DNA of 64,000 bases from Stenotrophomonas maltophilia (GTDB lineage Bacteria > Pseudomonadota > Gammaproteobacteria > Xanthomonadales > Xanthomonadaceae): assembly GCA_002364755.1 (NCBI GenBank), contig DEZI01000022.1:1-64000 (forward strand). The letters are read 5' to 3'. Positions 16,767-25,900 of this stretch are shown in pieces (positions within the stretch are counted from its first letter, which is position 1; every line of letters starts with the position of its first letter). The translations under genes and the position numbers were made by a program. The notes below the pieces were generated by a model. It worked only from the letters and a program-made list of their open reading frames with translations. It was not told the origin of the DNA and ran no database searches.

Positions 16767-18232
16767 ATACCCCCCTGCCCCGTCTCGGCCTGATCGTTGT
16801 GCTGGCCAGCCTGGCGGCCTGCACGACCGTCGGCCCGGATTACGCCCTGCCGGAAGGCTCGGCCTTCAAACGCCCGGAGGCCAATGCCGCCTTCATCGAC
16901 ACCCAGAACCCGGACGTCGCCGCCAACCAGGCGCTGCCCGACCGCTGGTGGTCGCTGTACAACGATCCGGTGCTGGATGGCCTGATCACCCAGGCACTGC
17001 GTGACAACGTCGAGCTGAAGGCCGCCGATGCGCACCTGCGCCGTGCCGCCGCCGTGTACGAGCAGGCGATGGATGCCGGTGGCTTCGAGTACGAAGCCGA
17101 AGCCGGCGTCAGTCGCGCGCAGCTGTCGGCCGAAGCCTTCCTGCAGGAACACGAGCTGCCGGTGATCAACCTGGCCGACGGCAAGTTCGCGGTCAGCTAC
17201 CAGTTCGATCTGTTCGGCAAGCTCAAGCGCGGTGCCGAAGCGGCCCGCGCCGACGAGCAGTCGGTGGCCGCCGCACGCGACCTGGCGCAGGTGAGCGTGG
17301 TGGCCCAGGTGGCCGACAGCTACCTGGAAATCTGCCACGCCAACCACGAACTGCACGTGGCCGAGCATTCGCTGCAGCTGCAGCAGCGCAGCCGCTCGGT
17401 CACCCAGCGCCTGATCAGTGCCGGCCGCGGCACGCCGCCGGAGCTGGCCCGCGCCAACGCGCAGGTCGCCCTGCTGGAAGCCGCACTGCCGCCGCTGCGC
17501 GCGCAGCGCTCGGCTGCGGCCTATTCGCTGGCCGCGCTGCTGGGGCAGACCCCCGGCCAGCTGCCGCCCGGCGTGATCGACTGCGCCGACGCGCCGCGCC
17601 TGGCCCAGCCGCTGCCGGTGGGTGACGGCCGTGCCCTGCTGCAGCGTCGCCCCGACATCCGCCAGGCCGAGCGCAAGCTGGCCTCGGCCACCGCACGCAT
17701 CGGCGTGGCCACCGCCGAGCTGTACCCGGATATCCGTCTGGGTGCCTCGCTGGGTGCCGCCGGCCTGCTGGAAGACTTCGGCCAGCCGATGACCCAGCAG
17801 TGGTCGATCGGCCCGCTGATCTCGTGGACGCTGCCGTCCTCGGGCACCCACGCCCGCATCCACGCCGCCGAAGCCGGTGCCGACGCCGCGCTGGCCGAGT
17901 TCGACCATGCGGTGCTGCAGGCCCTGCGCGAGACGCAGACCGCACTGGACCGCTACGCGCAGGACCTGCGCCGCCTGCAGTCGCTGCGCGAAGCCCAGCA
18001 GCAGGCTGCGCTGGCCGCCGAGCAGAACCGCCGGCTGTACCAGGCCGGGCGCACCCCGTACCTGTCCAGCCTGGATGCCGACCGCAGCCTGGTGACCAGT
18101 GATGCCACTCTGGCCGCGGCCGAGGCGCAGGTCTCGCGCGACCAGATCCATCTGTTCCTGGTGCTGGGTGGCGGCTGGCAGACCACGGTCGCACCGGCAG
18201 CCCCCGCCACCGCGCAGGCCACGGCGAAGTAA
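16763..18232 (+). CDS. NodT-family outer-membrane efflux lipoprotein
   Basis: A 489-residue TolC/OprM-like channel subunit. It starts with a lipoprotein signal whose lipobox LAAC places the acylated Cys at residue 20. Two outer-membrane-efflux repeats follow, the first with DRWWSLYNDPVLDGLITQAL, the second with RRPDIRQAERKLASATARIG and YPDIRLGASLG. The start is a GTG that overlaps the adaptor stop as GTGA. Together with the adaptor and the FUSC pump it forms a complete tripartite exporter, so no TolC from elsewhere is needed. Confidence 0.9.
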   Translation: MNTPLPRLGLIVVLASLAACTTVGPDYALPEGSAFKRPEANAAFIDTQNPDVAANQALPDRWWSLYNDPVLDGLITQALRDNVELKAADAHLRRAAAVYEQAMDAGGFEYEAEAGVSRAQLSAEAFLQEHELPVINLADGKFAVSYQFDLFGKLKRGAEAARADEQSVAAARDLAQVSVVAQVADSYLEICHANHELHVAEHSLQLQQRSRSVTQRLISAGRGTPPELARANAQVALLEAALPPLRAQRSAAAYSLAALLGQTPGQLPPGVIDCADAPRLAQPLPVGDGRALLQRRPDIRQAERKLASATARIGVATAELYPDIRLGASLGAAGLLEDFGQPMTQQWSIGPLISWTLPSSGTHARIHAAEAGADAALAEFDHAVLQALRETQTALDRYAQDLRRLQSLREAQQQAALAAEQNRRLYQAGRTPYLSSLDADRSLVTSDATLAAAEAQVSRDQIHLFLVLGGGWQTTVAPAAPATAQATAK

Positions 18233-18235
18233 GCC

Positions 18236-20275
18236 ATGAACGCGCTGACCGACCGCCAGGCGTGGCTGTTCTCGATCAAGACCTACCTGGCCGCGGTGGC
18301 CGCGCTGTACATCGCCATGGCCGGCAACCTGTCGCGTCCGTACTGGGCGATGGGCACGGTGTACATCGTCAGCCAGCCGCTGCTGGGCCCGACCCGGGCC
18401 AAGGGCGTGTACCGCATCGTCGGCACCCTGGTGGCCGGCCTGGCCACCCTGCTGGTGCTGCCGGCACTGGTGGAAACGCCCATGGTGCTGAGCGCGGCGA
18501 TGTCGATCTGGCTGGCAGGCTGCCTGTTCCTGGCCCTGCTCAACCGTGGCCCGCGCGGCTACGCGTTCCTGCTGGCCGGCTACACCACCGCCTTCATCGG
18601 CTTCCCGGCGGTGACCTCGCCGGAAACCATTTTCGACACGGTGGTGGCGCGCAGCGAGGAGATCATCCTCGGCACGGTGGTGGCGGTGCTGGCCGCGTCG
18701 CTGCTGTTCCCGGCCTCGGTGCAGCCGATGCTGCGCACCCGCATCGGCAACTGGATGGAGGATGCCGCGCAGTGGTGCAGGCAGATACTCGAGCGTGGCC
18801 GCGCACATGCCCCGCGCAACCGGCTGGCCGCCGACCTGGTGCAGTTCGAGGCGCTCATCGAGTTCCTGCGCCGCGATGATCCGCGCCATGCGGGCTCTGC
18901 TGTTTCGATGGAACGCCTGCGCGAGCGCATGCTGCTGTTGCTGCCGGTGCCGTCGTCGATTGCCGACCGCCTGAGCGCGCTGCGCAGCGAGGGCCAGACG
19001 CTGCCCGAGGGCCTGCCGGCGCTGGTCGATGACATCCACGACTGGATCGATACGCCCGCCAGTGCCAGCGATTACGCCCGCCTGCGTGCGCGCATCAGCG
19101 CGCTGAAGCCGCAGGTGGACAGCGACCTGCAGCACCTGCAGCTGGCCAGTCTGCTGCTGCGCCTGGAGGAGCTGGTGGACCTGTGGCAGGACTGCCGCAC
19201 CCTGCAACACGCCATCGACCACGGCACCGCGCCGCTGGACCGCGCCCATTACCGCATCCGCACCGAGCGGGTAGCCACCGACAAGCACGTGGACTACGGC
19301 ATGGCGCTGTTCTCCGCGCTCAGTGCCGGCGTGGCGCTGATGAGCTACTGCGTGCTGTGGATCGGCCTGGGTTGGGAAGGCGGCGGCAACGGCGCGATGA
19401 TGGCGGCGGTGGCGGCCGCGTTCTTTGCCGCGCAGGACGACCCGGCGCCGAGCATGGTCTCGTTCCTGGTCTGGGCCATCGTCGCTTCGCTGGTGGCCGG
19501 CGTGTATCTGTTCGGCGTGTTCCCGGCCGTGCATGACTTCGGCCTGCTGGCCCTGGTGCTTGCGCTGGCGTTCCTGCCGCTGGGCCTGCTGCTGCACCAC
19601 CCCAAGAGCGCGCTGTTCGCGCTGCCGCTGACGGTGAACCTGGCCGCGCTGCTGAGCCTGCAGAACACCTACAGCGCCAACATCCAGAGCTTCCTCAACT
19701 CGTCCATCGCGATGTTCATCGGCATTGGCTTCGCGGTGGTGATGACCCGCCTGTTCCGTTCGGTGGGTGCCGAGTGGACCGCGCGCCGGCTGGTGCGGCA
19801 GGGCTGGACCACGCTGGCCGAAGCCGCCGAAGGGCGCGGCCAGCAGGACCGCCAGCGCTTCGCCGCACGCATGCTCGACCTGCTGGGCCTGCTCGCCCCG
19901 CGCCTGGCGGCGACGCCGGAAGGCAGCGACATCGCCTCGGTGGACATGCTCAACGAAGCGCGCATCGGCCTGAACATCCTGCAGCTGCGCCGTGCCCGCC
20001 TGGAGCTGCCGGAGCGCAGTCGCGAGGCGGTCGAGCACATCCTGGAGGAAATCGCCGCGCACTACCGTCGGCAGATTGCCGCACGCCGTCCGATTGCCGC
20101 CGCCGAAGCACTGCGCGAGCGCCTGGATACGTCGCTGGGCCGGGTCGGTGGCGTAGGTGCCTGCAAGGCACGCGACGAGGCGCTGATGGGTCTGATCGGC
20201 CTGCGCTTCGCGCTGTTCCCCGAGGCGAAGGCGTTGGCGCCGGGCTTGGCGGACACTGCTGCGCCGTCCGTGTGA
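18236..20275 (+). CDS. FUSC-family inner-membrane efflux pump (AaeB/fusaric-acid-resistance type)
   Basis: A 679-residue protein with two sets of membrane helices separated by cytoplasmic regions, the FUSC/ArAE layout (about residues 15-160 and 350-500). Near the start it has NLSRPYWAMGTVYIVSQPL, matching the conserved PYWA region of the family. AaeB-like pumps export aromatic carboxylic acids such as p-hydroxybenzoate; fusaric-acid pumps are relatives. It is the last gene of the operon, three bases after the outer-membrane factor. The substrate is inferred only from the family. Confidence 0.87.
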   Translation: MNALTDRQAWLFSIKTYLAAVAALYIAMAGNLSRPYWAMGTVYIVSQPLLGPTRAKGVYRIVGTLVAGLATLLVLPALVETPMVLSAAMSIWLAGCLFLALLNRGPRGYAFLLAGYTTAFIGFPAVTSPETIFDTVVARSEEIILGTVVAVLAASLLFPASVQPMLRTRIGNWMEDAAQWCRQILERGRAHAPRNRLAADLVQFEALIEFLRRDDPRHAGSAVSMERLRERMLLLLPVPSSIADRLSALRSEGQTLPEGLPALVDDIHDWIDTPASASDYARLRARISALKPQVDSDLQHLQLASLLLRLEELVDLWQDCRTLQHAIDHGTAPLDRAHYRIRTERVATDKHVDYGMALFSALSAGVALMSYCVLWIGLGWEGGGNGAMMAAVAAAFFAAQDDPAPSMVSFLVWAIVASLVAGVYLFGVFPAVHDFGLLALVLALAFLPLGLLLHHPKSALFALPLTVNLAALLSLQNTYSANIQSFLNSSIAMFIGIGFAVVMTRLFRSVGAEWTARRLVRQGWTTLAEAAEGRGQQDRQRFAARMLDLLGLLAPRLAATPEGSDIASVDMLNEARIGLNILQLRRARLELPERSREAVEHILEEIAAHYRRQIAARRPIAAAEALRERLDTSLGRVGGVGACKARDEALMGLIGLRFALFPEAKALAPGLADTAAPSV

Positions 20276-20283
20276 CGCGATCC

Positions 20284-20374
20284 GCCGGGCACGGCCCGGC
20301 GCTACCGGGGCATCGCGAACGATCCGCGGGGCGCGGCGCAATAATGAGCGGTAGCGCCGGGCCATGCCCGGCGG
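20284..20374. repeat. Pair of oppositely oriented SMAG-type repeats
   Basis: The first (20284-20305) is the complement of GTAGCGCCGGGC and its arm; the second (20351-20374) is GTAGCGCCGGGCCATG on the plus strand. Together they form a REP-type dimer after the pump operon, ending shortly before the next gene. Confidence 0.75.
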
Positions 20375-20402
20375 CCTCTCGCCCCGACAACAGGACGGTT
20401 CA

Positions 20403-20801
20403 ATGAGTTACGACATGATGGTGTTCGAGCCCAGCGCTGCACCACGCGAAGCAGCGGCCTTCATCGCCTGGTTCGAGAAGCAGGTGCAGTGGGGCGAAAA
20501 CCACGAGTACGACGATCCGGCGGTGAGCAGCCCGGCGCTGCAGGCGTGGTTCGCGGAGATGGCAGAGGACTTCCCGCCGATGAACGGGCCGCTGAGCAAC
20601 GACGATGACGACCGAGCCGAGGTGACCGACTACAGCATCGGCCGCGCGGTGATCTACGGCGCATTCGCGTATTCGGTGGCAGAGCGTGCGCATGGGCGCG
20701 TGCAGGACCTGGCAGAGAAGCATGGCGTGGGGTTCTTCGATCTGAGTGCGGATGAGGCGGCGATCGTGTTCCCGGATGGGCTGGTGTTGATCGCGGAGTG
20801 A
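20403..20801 (+). CDS. Conserved hypothetical protein, 132 residues
   Basis: I do not recognise a named family. The protein starts MSYDMMVFEPSAAPREAAAF, is acidic (DDDDRAEV in the middle) and has no signal peptide or membrane helix, so it is probably cytoplasmic. Tryptophan-containing stretches (FIAWFEKQVQWGENHEYDDP, LQAWFAEMAEDFPPMNGP) look conserved-protein-like, and the codon use fits the neighbours. The start is set by the first ATG of the compact sequence. It stands alone between repeats, with no operon context. Confidence 0.65.
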   Translation: MSYDMMVFEPSAAPREAAAFIAWFEKQVQWGENHEYDDPAVSSPALQAWFAEMAEDFPPMNGPLSNDDDDRAEVTDYSIGRAVIYGAFAYSVAERAHGRVQDLAEKHGVGFFDLSADEAAIVFPDGLVLIAE

Positions 20802-21056
20802 GGGTGGCGGCAGGGCTGCGCCCTGCACCTGCTCGATGCAACGTCAACGTCAACGTCAAAAGCTGGCTATCCGTGGGATGGCGGGGTGGGTCCGGTTGCG
20901 GGGAACGCTCTGTTGGAACGGCGTTCTGCTTGGGTGGGTGCCGACCGTTGGTCGGCACGGGGTCGGATATCGATGTCTGACAGATGTGTAGACCGACGGT
21001 CGACTCCTGCCAACAGCCGCAGTTGCCAGTAGATCCACGCCATGCGTGGATGGGGG
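20802..21056. other. Intergenic region sharing a module with the region after the GST gene
   Basis: No gene seen. It has a hairpin GCAGGGC/GCCCTGC (about 20810-20826), the repeated unit ACGTCAACGTCAACGTC, and AGCTGGCTATCCGTGGGATG followed by GCGGGG. The same order of motifs occurs at 37598-37690. Here the ACGCCGTAAACCC core found in the other region is absent. Confidence 0.6.
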
Positions 21057-21086
21057 TCAGAGCCCGTGGGGAACCGGATCCGACCC
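21052..21086. repeat. GGGGTCAGAGCCC-type palindrome covering the recD stop codon
   Basis: GGGGTCAGAGCCCGTGGGG followed by a complementary GGATCCGACCC. Similar elements lie at 34247-34286, 47174-47250, 50612-50643 and 51644-51674. The recD stop codon and its last few codons fall inside it. Confidence 0.65.
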
Positions 21087-22916
21087 GGCTTCGGCGCCCA
21101 GCCGCCACGCGAGGCCACCCAGGCGGCTGGCATGCCGCTTGAGCGCGGCCACCAGCACTTCTTCGCTGCCGGCCACATGCAGGCGCTGGCGGGCGCGGGT
21201 GAGGCCGGTGTAGACCAGTTCGCGCGACAGCACGCGGCTGTCCTGCCGCGGCAGCTGCAGCCACACTTCATCGAACTCCGAGCCCTGTGCCTTGTGCACG
21301 GTCATCGCGAACGCGCTCTCGTGCGCGGGCAGTGCGGCCGGATGGAACGCGCGCGGCTGTTCGGCGGTATCGCCGGGGAACCAGGCCACCATCGCGCCGC
21401 TGGCATCGCGCAGGCAGATGCCGATGTCACCGTTGAACAGGCGATGGCGGTAGCTGTTTTCGGTCACCAGCAGCAGGCGACCCTGGAAGTAGCCGGGCGT
21501 GTTGCCGGCCAGCAGCTGTTCGATGCGGCTGTTGAGCCCGCGTGCGCCCTGCGGGCCCTCGCGCAGGGCGGTCAGCACGCGCAGGCGACCGGCCTGCTGC
21601 AGCGCGCGGCCCGGATCTTCGGCCTCGGCCAGCGCGCGCCAGTGCGAAAGCAGGTGCTCGCGCTGGCCACGCAGCGGGTCGGCATCGTCCTCGTGGAAGC
21701 TGACCCCGGACAGGCTGCCGCTGCGCAGCAGGGCCAGCGCGGTGCCGCTGTCACCTTCACGCACCGCCTGCGCCAGCGGTGCCAGCTGCAGGGCATCGCT
21801 CTGCCGGTAGCCGCGCTGCAGCTGCACGCGACGGCCGGCGAAGGCGCGTGGCGCGGCCTGCGGCTGCAGGGTCGGCGCGGCCAGCAGCCCGTGCAAAGCC
21901 TGCGCGTCATCGGCACGGGTGCCGCTGCCATCGCCGCTGGCACGCAGGATGGCGCTGAGCACATCGCCTGCTTCCACCGAGGGCAGCTGATCCGGGTCAC
22001 CCAGCAGGATCAGCCGCGTGCCGCTGGCGATGGCATCGACCAGCTTGGCCATCAGCGGCAGGTCGATCATCGAGGCTTCGTCCACCACCACCACGTCCAC
22101 CGGCAACGGGTTGTCGGCGTGATGGCGGAAGCGCGGCGAATCGGGAATGACACCGAGCAGGCGATGCAGGGTGGTGCCGGTGCTCGGCAGCGCCGCGCAC
22201 AGCGCCGGGTCCAGGCCTTCCTCCTGCAGGCGCTGCACAGCCAGCCGCAGGCTTTCGGCCATGCGCTCGGCGGCGCGCCCGGTCGGTGCGGCCAGCGCGA
22301 CCTGCGGCACCGGCTCGCCGGCATGCAGGGCCTGCGCGGCCAGCAGCAGCAACAGGCGCGCGATGGTGGTGGTCTTCCCGGTACCGGGGCCGCCGGTGAC
22401 CAGCGCCAACGGGTGGCGCAGAGTCACGCCGGCGGCACGCGCCTGGTGGTCTTCCTGGGTGGCGGCAGCGGGGAACAGGCACGCGAACAACGGCGCCAGC
22501 GCCGCCATGTCCGGCGCCGGCAACGGGTGCCGGCCGATGCGCTGCAGGCCGGCGGCCAGCTGCCGCTCGTATTCGCGGTAACGGCGCAGGTACAGCAGCC
22601 CGTTCTCCAGCACCAGCGGTGCCTCATCGGCGGCCGCTTCGGGATCCTCCGGCTGCGCCACCCACGGCGATGCCTGCAGCTGGGCCAGCCACTGCGCCGG
22701 CGCGGGCCAGGCCTGGAAGCCTTCCAGCAGGCGCTGCGGCTGTGACGGATCGAAGGCGGCATGCCCCTGTGACACCGCCAGCGATGCCAGCGCGGCGGCA
22801 ACCGCCACACCATCGGGGGTGTCCTCGCGCAGCCGCCGCAGGCTGGTGGCCAGGGCGTGGTCGAGGGTGCGCAGGTGGCCACCGCGGTACAGCTGCTGCA
22901 GCAGGGTGGCACTCAT
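21057..22916 (-). CDS. recD: Exodeoxyribonuclease V subunit alpha RecD
   Basis: A 619-residue 5'-3' superfamily 1B helicase, the fast motor of RecBCD. It has Walker A VTGGPGTGKTTTIARLLLLL, the Walker B/DE motif VVVVDEASMIDLPLMAKLVD, GDPDQLPSVEAGDVLS, and the late helicase motif AMTVHKAQGSEFDEVW. The ATG at 22916 overlaps recB as ATGA and gives the family's usual length. The last nine residues (GSDPVPHGL) and the stop are encoded by an intergenic palindromic repeat, so the native C-terminus has probably been altered by repeat insertion or overlap. The operon order is recC-recB-recD. Confidence 0.95.
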   Translation of the reverse strand: MSATLLQQLYRGGHLRTLDHALATSLRRLREDTPDGVAVAAALASLAVSQGHAAFDPSQPQRLLEGFQAWPAPAQWLAQLQASPWVAQPEDPEAAADEAPLVLENGLLYLRRYREYERQLAAGLQRIGRHPLPAPDMAALAPLFACLFPAAATQEDHQARAAGVTLRHPLALVTGGPGTGKTTTIARLLLLLAAQALHAGEPVPQVALAAPTGRAAERMAESLRLAVQRLQEEGLDPALCAALPSTGTTLHRLLGVIPDSPRFRHHADNPLPVDVVVVDEASMIDLPLMAKLVDAIASGTRLILLGDPDQLPSVEAGDVLSAILRASGDGSGTRADDAQALHGLLAAPTLQPQAAPRAFAGRRVQLQRGYRQSDALQLAPLAQAVREGDSGTALALLRSGSLSGVSFHEDDADPLRGQREHLLSHWRALAEAEDPGRALQQAGRLRVLTALREGPQGARGLNSRIEQLLAGNTPGYFQGRLLLVTENSYRHRLFNGDIGICLRDASGAMVAWFPGDTAEQPRAFHPAALPAHESAFAMTVHKAQGSEFDEVWLQLPRQDSRVLSRELVYTGLTRARQRLHVAGSEEVLVAALKRHASRLGGLAWRLGAEAGSDPVPHGL

Positions 22917-25900
22917 GCGCTGGCTCCAACGGCACGCGCGACCAGGTCGGCATGGGCGGCGTCGCCGCCGGCAAACAGCGCGTCCAGTCCATCCACCAGT
23001 TCCGGCGCGAAGCGGTCCACGTGCACGCCGTTGCCATTGCCATCCAGGCCACGGCAGAACAGGTAGCGGATGCCGCCCATGTCGCGCGCGTAGTCGTAAC
23101 TGCGGCCCAGGCGGAAGCGCAGCCAACGGTGCAGGGCCACGGTGTAGATGAGCGCCTGCAGGTCGTATTCGCTGTGGCGCATGGCGATCTGCAGCAGGTC
23201 CGGGCTGTAGCCCGGCAGCCGGTTGGATTTGTAGTCGAGCACGTACCAGCGCCCATAGCGCACGTAGGTGAGGTCGATCTTGCCGGTCATCAGCCCTTCC
23301 AGCCGGCGGCGCAGGCCGAAGCCCCGGCGCGCGCTGGAAATGCCGTGGGCGTGCAGCAGCTGCAGCAGCGCGGGCACGGCGGTCGGTTCGATGGCGAAGT
23401 GGAACTCGATTTCAGCGCGGCGCTCGCCCTCGCCCAGGCTGTGCAGGGCACCGCCCTCGGGCAGCGCGACCGTTAGCGTATGGCCGACAAGCGGCACCAG
23501 CACCGCCACGCCATCGTCCAGGTCCTCGTCGACATAGCCTTCGTCGTGCAGCGCCTTGCGCAGCAGGTCGGCCTGGCCTTCGGGCGCGGGCTGGTCGGGT
23601 CCCCAGCCGCCCCAGGCGGCGAAATCAACGTTCTCCAGCGCCTCGTGCAGGACGTTGCCGAAGCGGCTGCCCATGAAGCGCGGGTCCAGGGGTGCGGCGT
23701 CGGCAGCTGCGGGTTCGGGCAGGGCTGGTTCCAGCGGCAGTTCCGCACCCGCCGGTTCGTCGGCGGCCGGTGCCGGCAGTTCGGTGGCCGCCGCTTCGAC
23801 GTCGTCACCGGCATCGGCATGCGCCAGCTGGGTGAAGCTGTACACCCACCAGTCGTGCGGTACGCGCCGGGTCAGGCTGCGCACGGCCGGCAGTTCGCCG
23901 TCCTGTTCAACCGGCAGCTGCGGCAGCCGCAGCACCGGCTCGCTGTCGTCGATGTGCACATCGCTATGTGCGTGCAGCGCCTGCAGGTCGCCCAGCAGCG
24001 GCGCAAGGCGGGTCTTGCCGAGCCCGGCGAGATCGCCGATGGCGATCCACAGCGCATGCTCGGCGCGGGTCAGTCCCACGTACAGCAGGCGCGCATCCTC
24101 GGCGCGCTGCTCGCGTTCGCGCTGGCCGCTGGCCACTTCCCAGGCCTCGTTCTTGTCCAGCTTCCAGTGCAGCTGGCGCTCGCCGTCCACGTGCACCGTG
24201 CAGTGCGCGGCAGTGTTCGGCGCGCCACCGTCGATGCCGACGAACGGCAGGTAGACCAGCGGGTATTCCAGGCCCTTGCTCTTGTGCAGGGTGATGATCT
24301 GCACGCGGCGCGCGTCCGATTCCAGACGCAGCAGCTGCTGCTCGTCGTTCTGGTCGGCATTGGCCATCTGCCCCTGCAGCCAGTCCAGCAGGCCATGCAT
24401 GCCCAGCGCCTGCGCGGAGGCTTCCTGCAGCAGTTCGCCCAGCTGCAGGTAGTTGGTCAGGCGGCGCTCGCCATCGATCAGCGCCAGCAGGCGTTCGCCC
24501 TGTGCGGCGCAGACATCGGCCACCACCGCGAACGGGCCACCGCGCTGCCAGCGCTCGCGCCAGTGCAGCAGCTGCGCCTGGAACGCGCGCTGCAGGTCGC
24601 CCTCGCGTTCCATGTTGGCGATCGCACTGGCCCGCTGGCCGAGCAGCACCGTCGCCAGCGCCGCACGCAGTCGACCTTCGTCAGCCGGTTGCAGCAGGGC
24701 CAGCAGCAGCGCGCGCAGGTCGCGTGCCTCGCTGGTGGAGAACAGGCTCTGCTTGCCCGCCGCCACCGCTGGGATGCCCACCGCCGCCAGCGCGCGCTGC
24801 ACCAGCGTCGCCTCACGGTGCGAACGCACCAGTACGGCGATATCACCGGGCTGCACCGGGCGGCCGCGCAGGACGGCGGTACCGGCACGCGCATCCAACA
24901 GGGTCTGGTGGATGGCGGCGACGCAGGCCTGGGTCGCGGCGGCACGCGAGGCGTCGGCGCTCATCGCCTTTTCGCCTTCGCTGCGCAGCACGCGCAGGGT
25001 CAGTGCCGGGGCCGCGGTGCCGTCGCGCAGGTAGTCTTCATCCGTACGCACGCCACCGGGGCGGACCGGCTCGAAGCCGATGCCGGCCTCGAGAAACGCA
25101 TCATCGCCACCGTTGTCGTACAGCGCCTGCAGCGCGCGCAGCACCGAGGGCCGAGAGCGGAAGTTCTGGTCCAGCGGCGGTGCAGGCCGCGCGGCCTGCT
25201 TGGCCTTCAGATAGGTGTGGATGTCACCGCCACGGAAGCCGTAGATCGCCTGCTTCGGGTCGCCGATCAGGAACAGCGCCGGTGGCAGGCCGAGTGCCTG
25301 CACCTCCGGCGAATCGCCGAACACGGTGTGGAAGATGCCCCACTGGCGATCGTCGGTGTCCTGGAACTCATCGACCAGGGCGATGCGGTACTGCTGGCGC
25401 AGCTTGCGCACCAGCTCCAGCCGCTGCGAACCCTCCAGCGCCTGCGCCACGCCGTCGATCAGATCGTCGTAGGTCTGCACGCGGCGCGTGCGCTTGAGCA
25501 TGGCCAGCCGCTGCGTGGCTTCTTCGCGCAGGCTGTGCAGGAAGTTCAGCGACGCAGCGCGCAGCCACTGCTCGCGCTGGGCCAGCAGCGCCACGTAGCG
25601 CTCCAGCGGTGCCTGCAGCGGCGAGGATGGCGTGCGGTCGACAAACTTCTTGTTGGTCTTTGCTACCAGCGCATCGGCCAGCAGCGCCGGCAGGCGGTCG
25701 CTGCTCAGCAGCTCGCCGGTATCGTCGCGCGCGGCCCAGGCCAGCAGCTGCCGACCCAGCGGGTGCAGCCAGCCCAGCTTGTAGGAAACGCCGTTGATCC
25801 ATTTGTTGTCGACCGCCTCGCACAGATCGAGGAAGAACTGCTCACCGTGCTCGCGCACGGCCATCGCCAGGTCCGCCGCGGCGGCCTGCAGCGCCGGGCG

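Noticed and set aside
16553..20365. A 1270-residue minus-strand frame opposite the efflux genes
   Set aside because: Shadow of the adaptor, outer-membrane factor and FUSC genes; composition is Gln/Arg/His-rich and no motif is visible.
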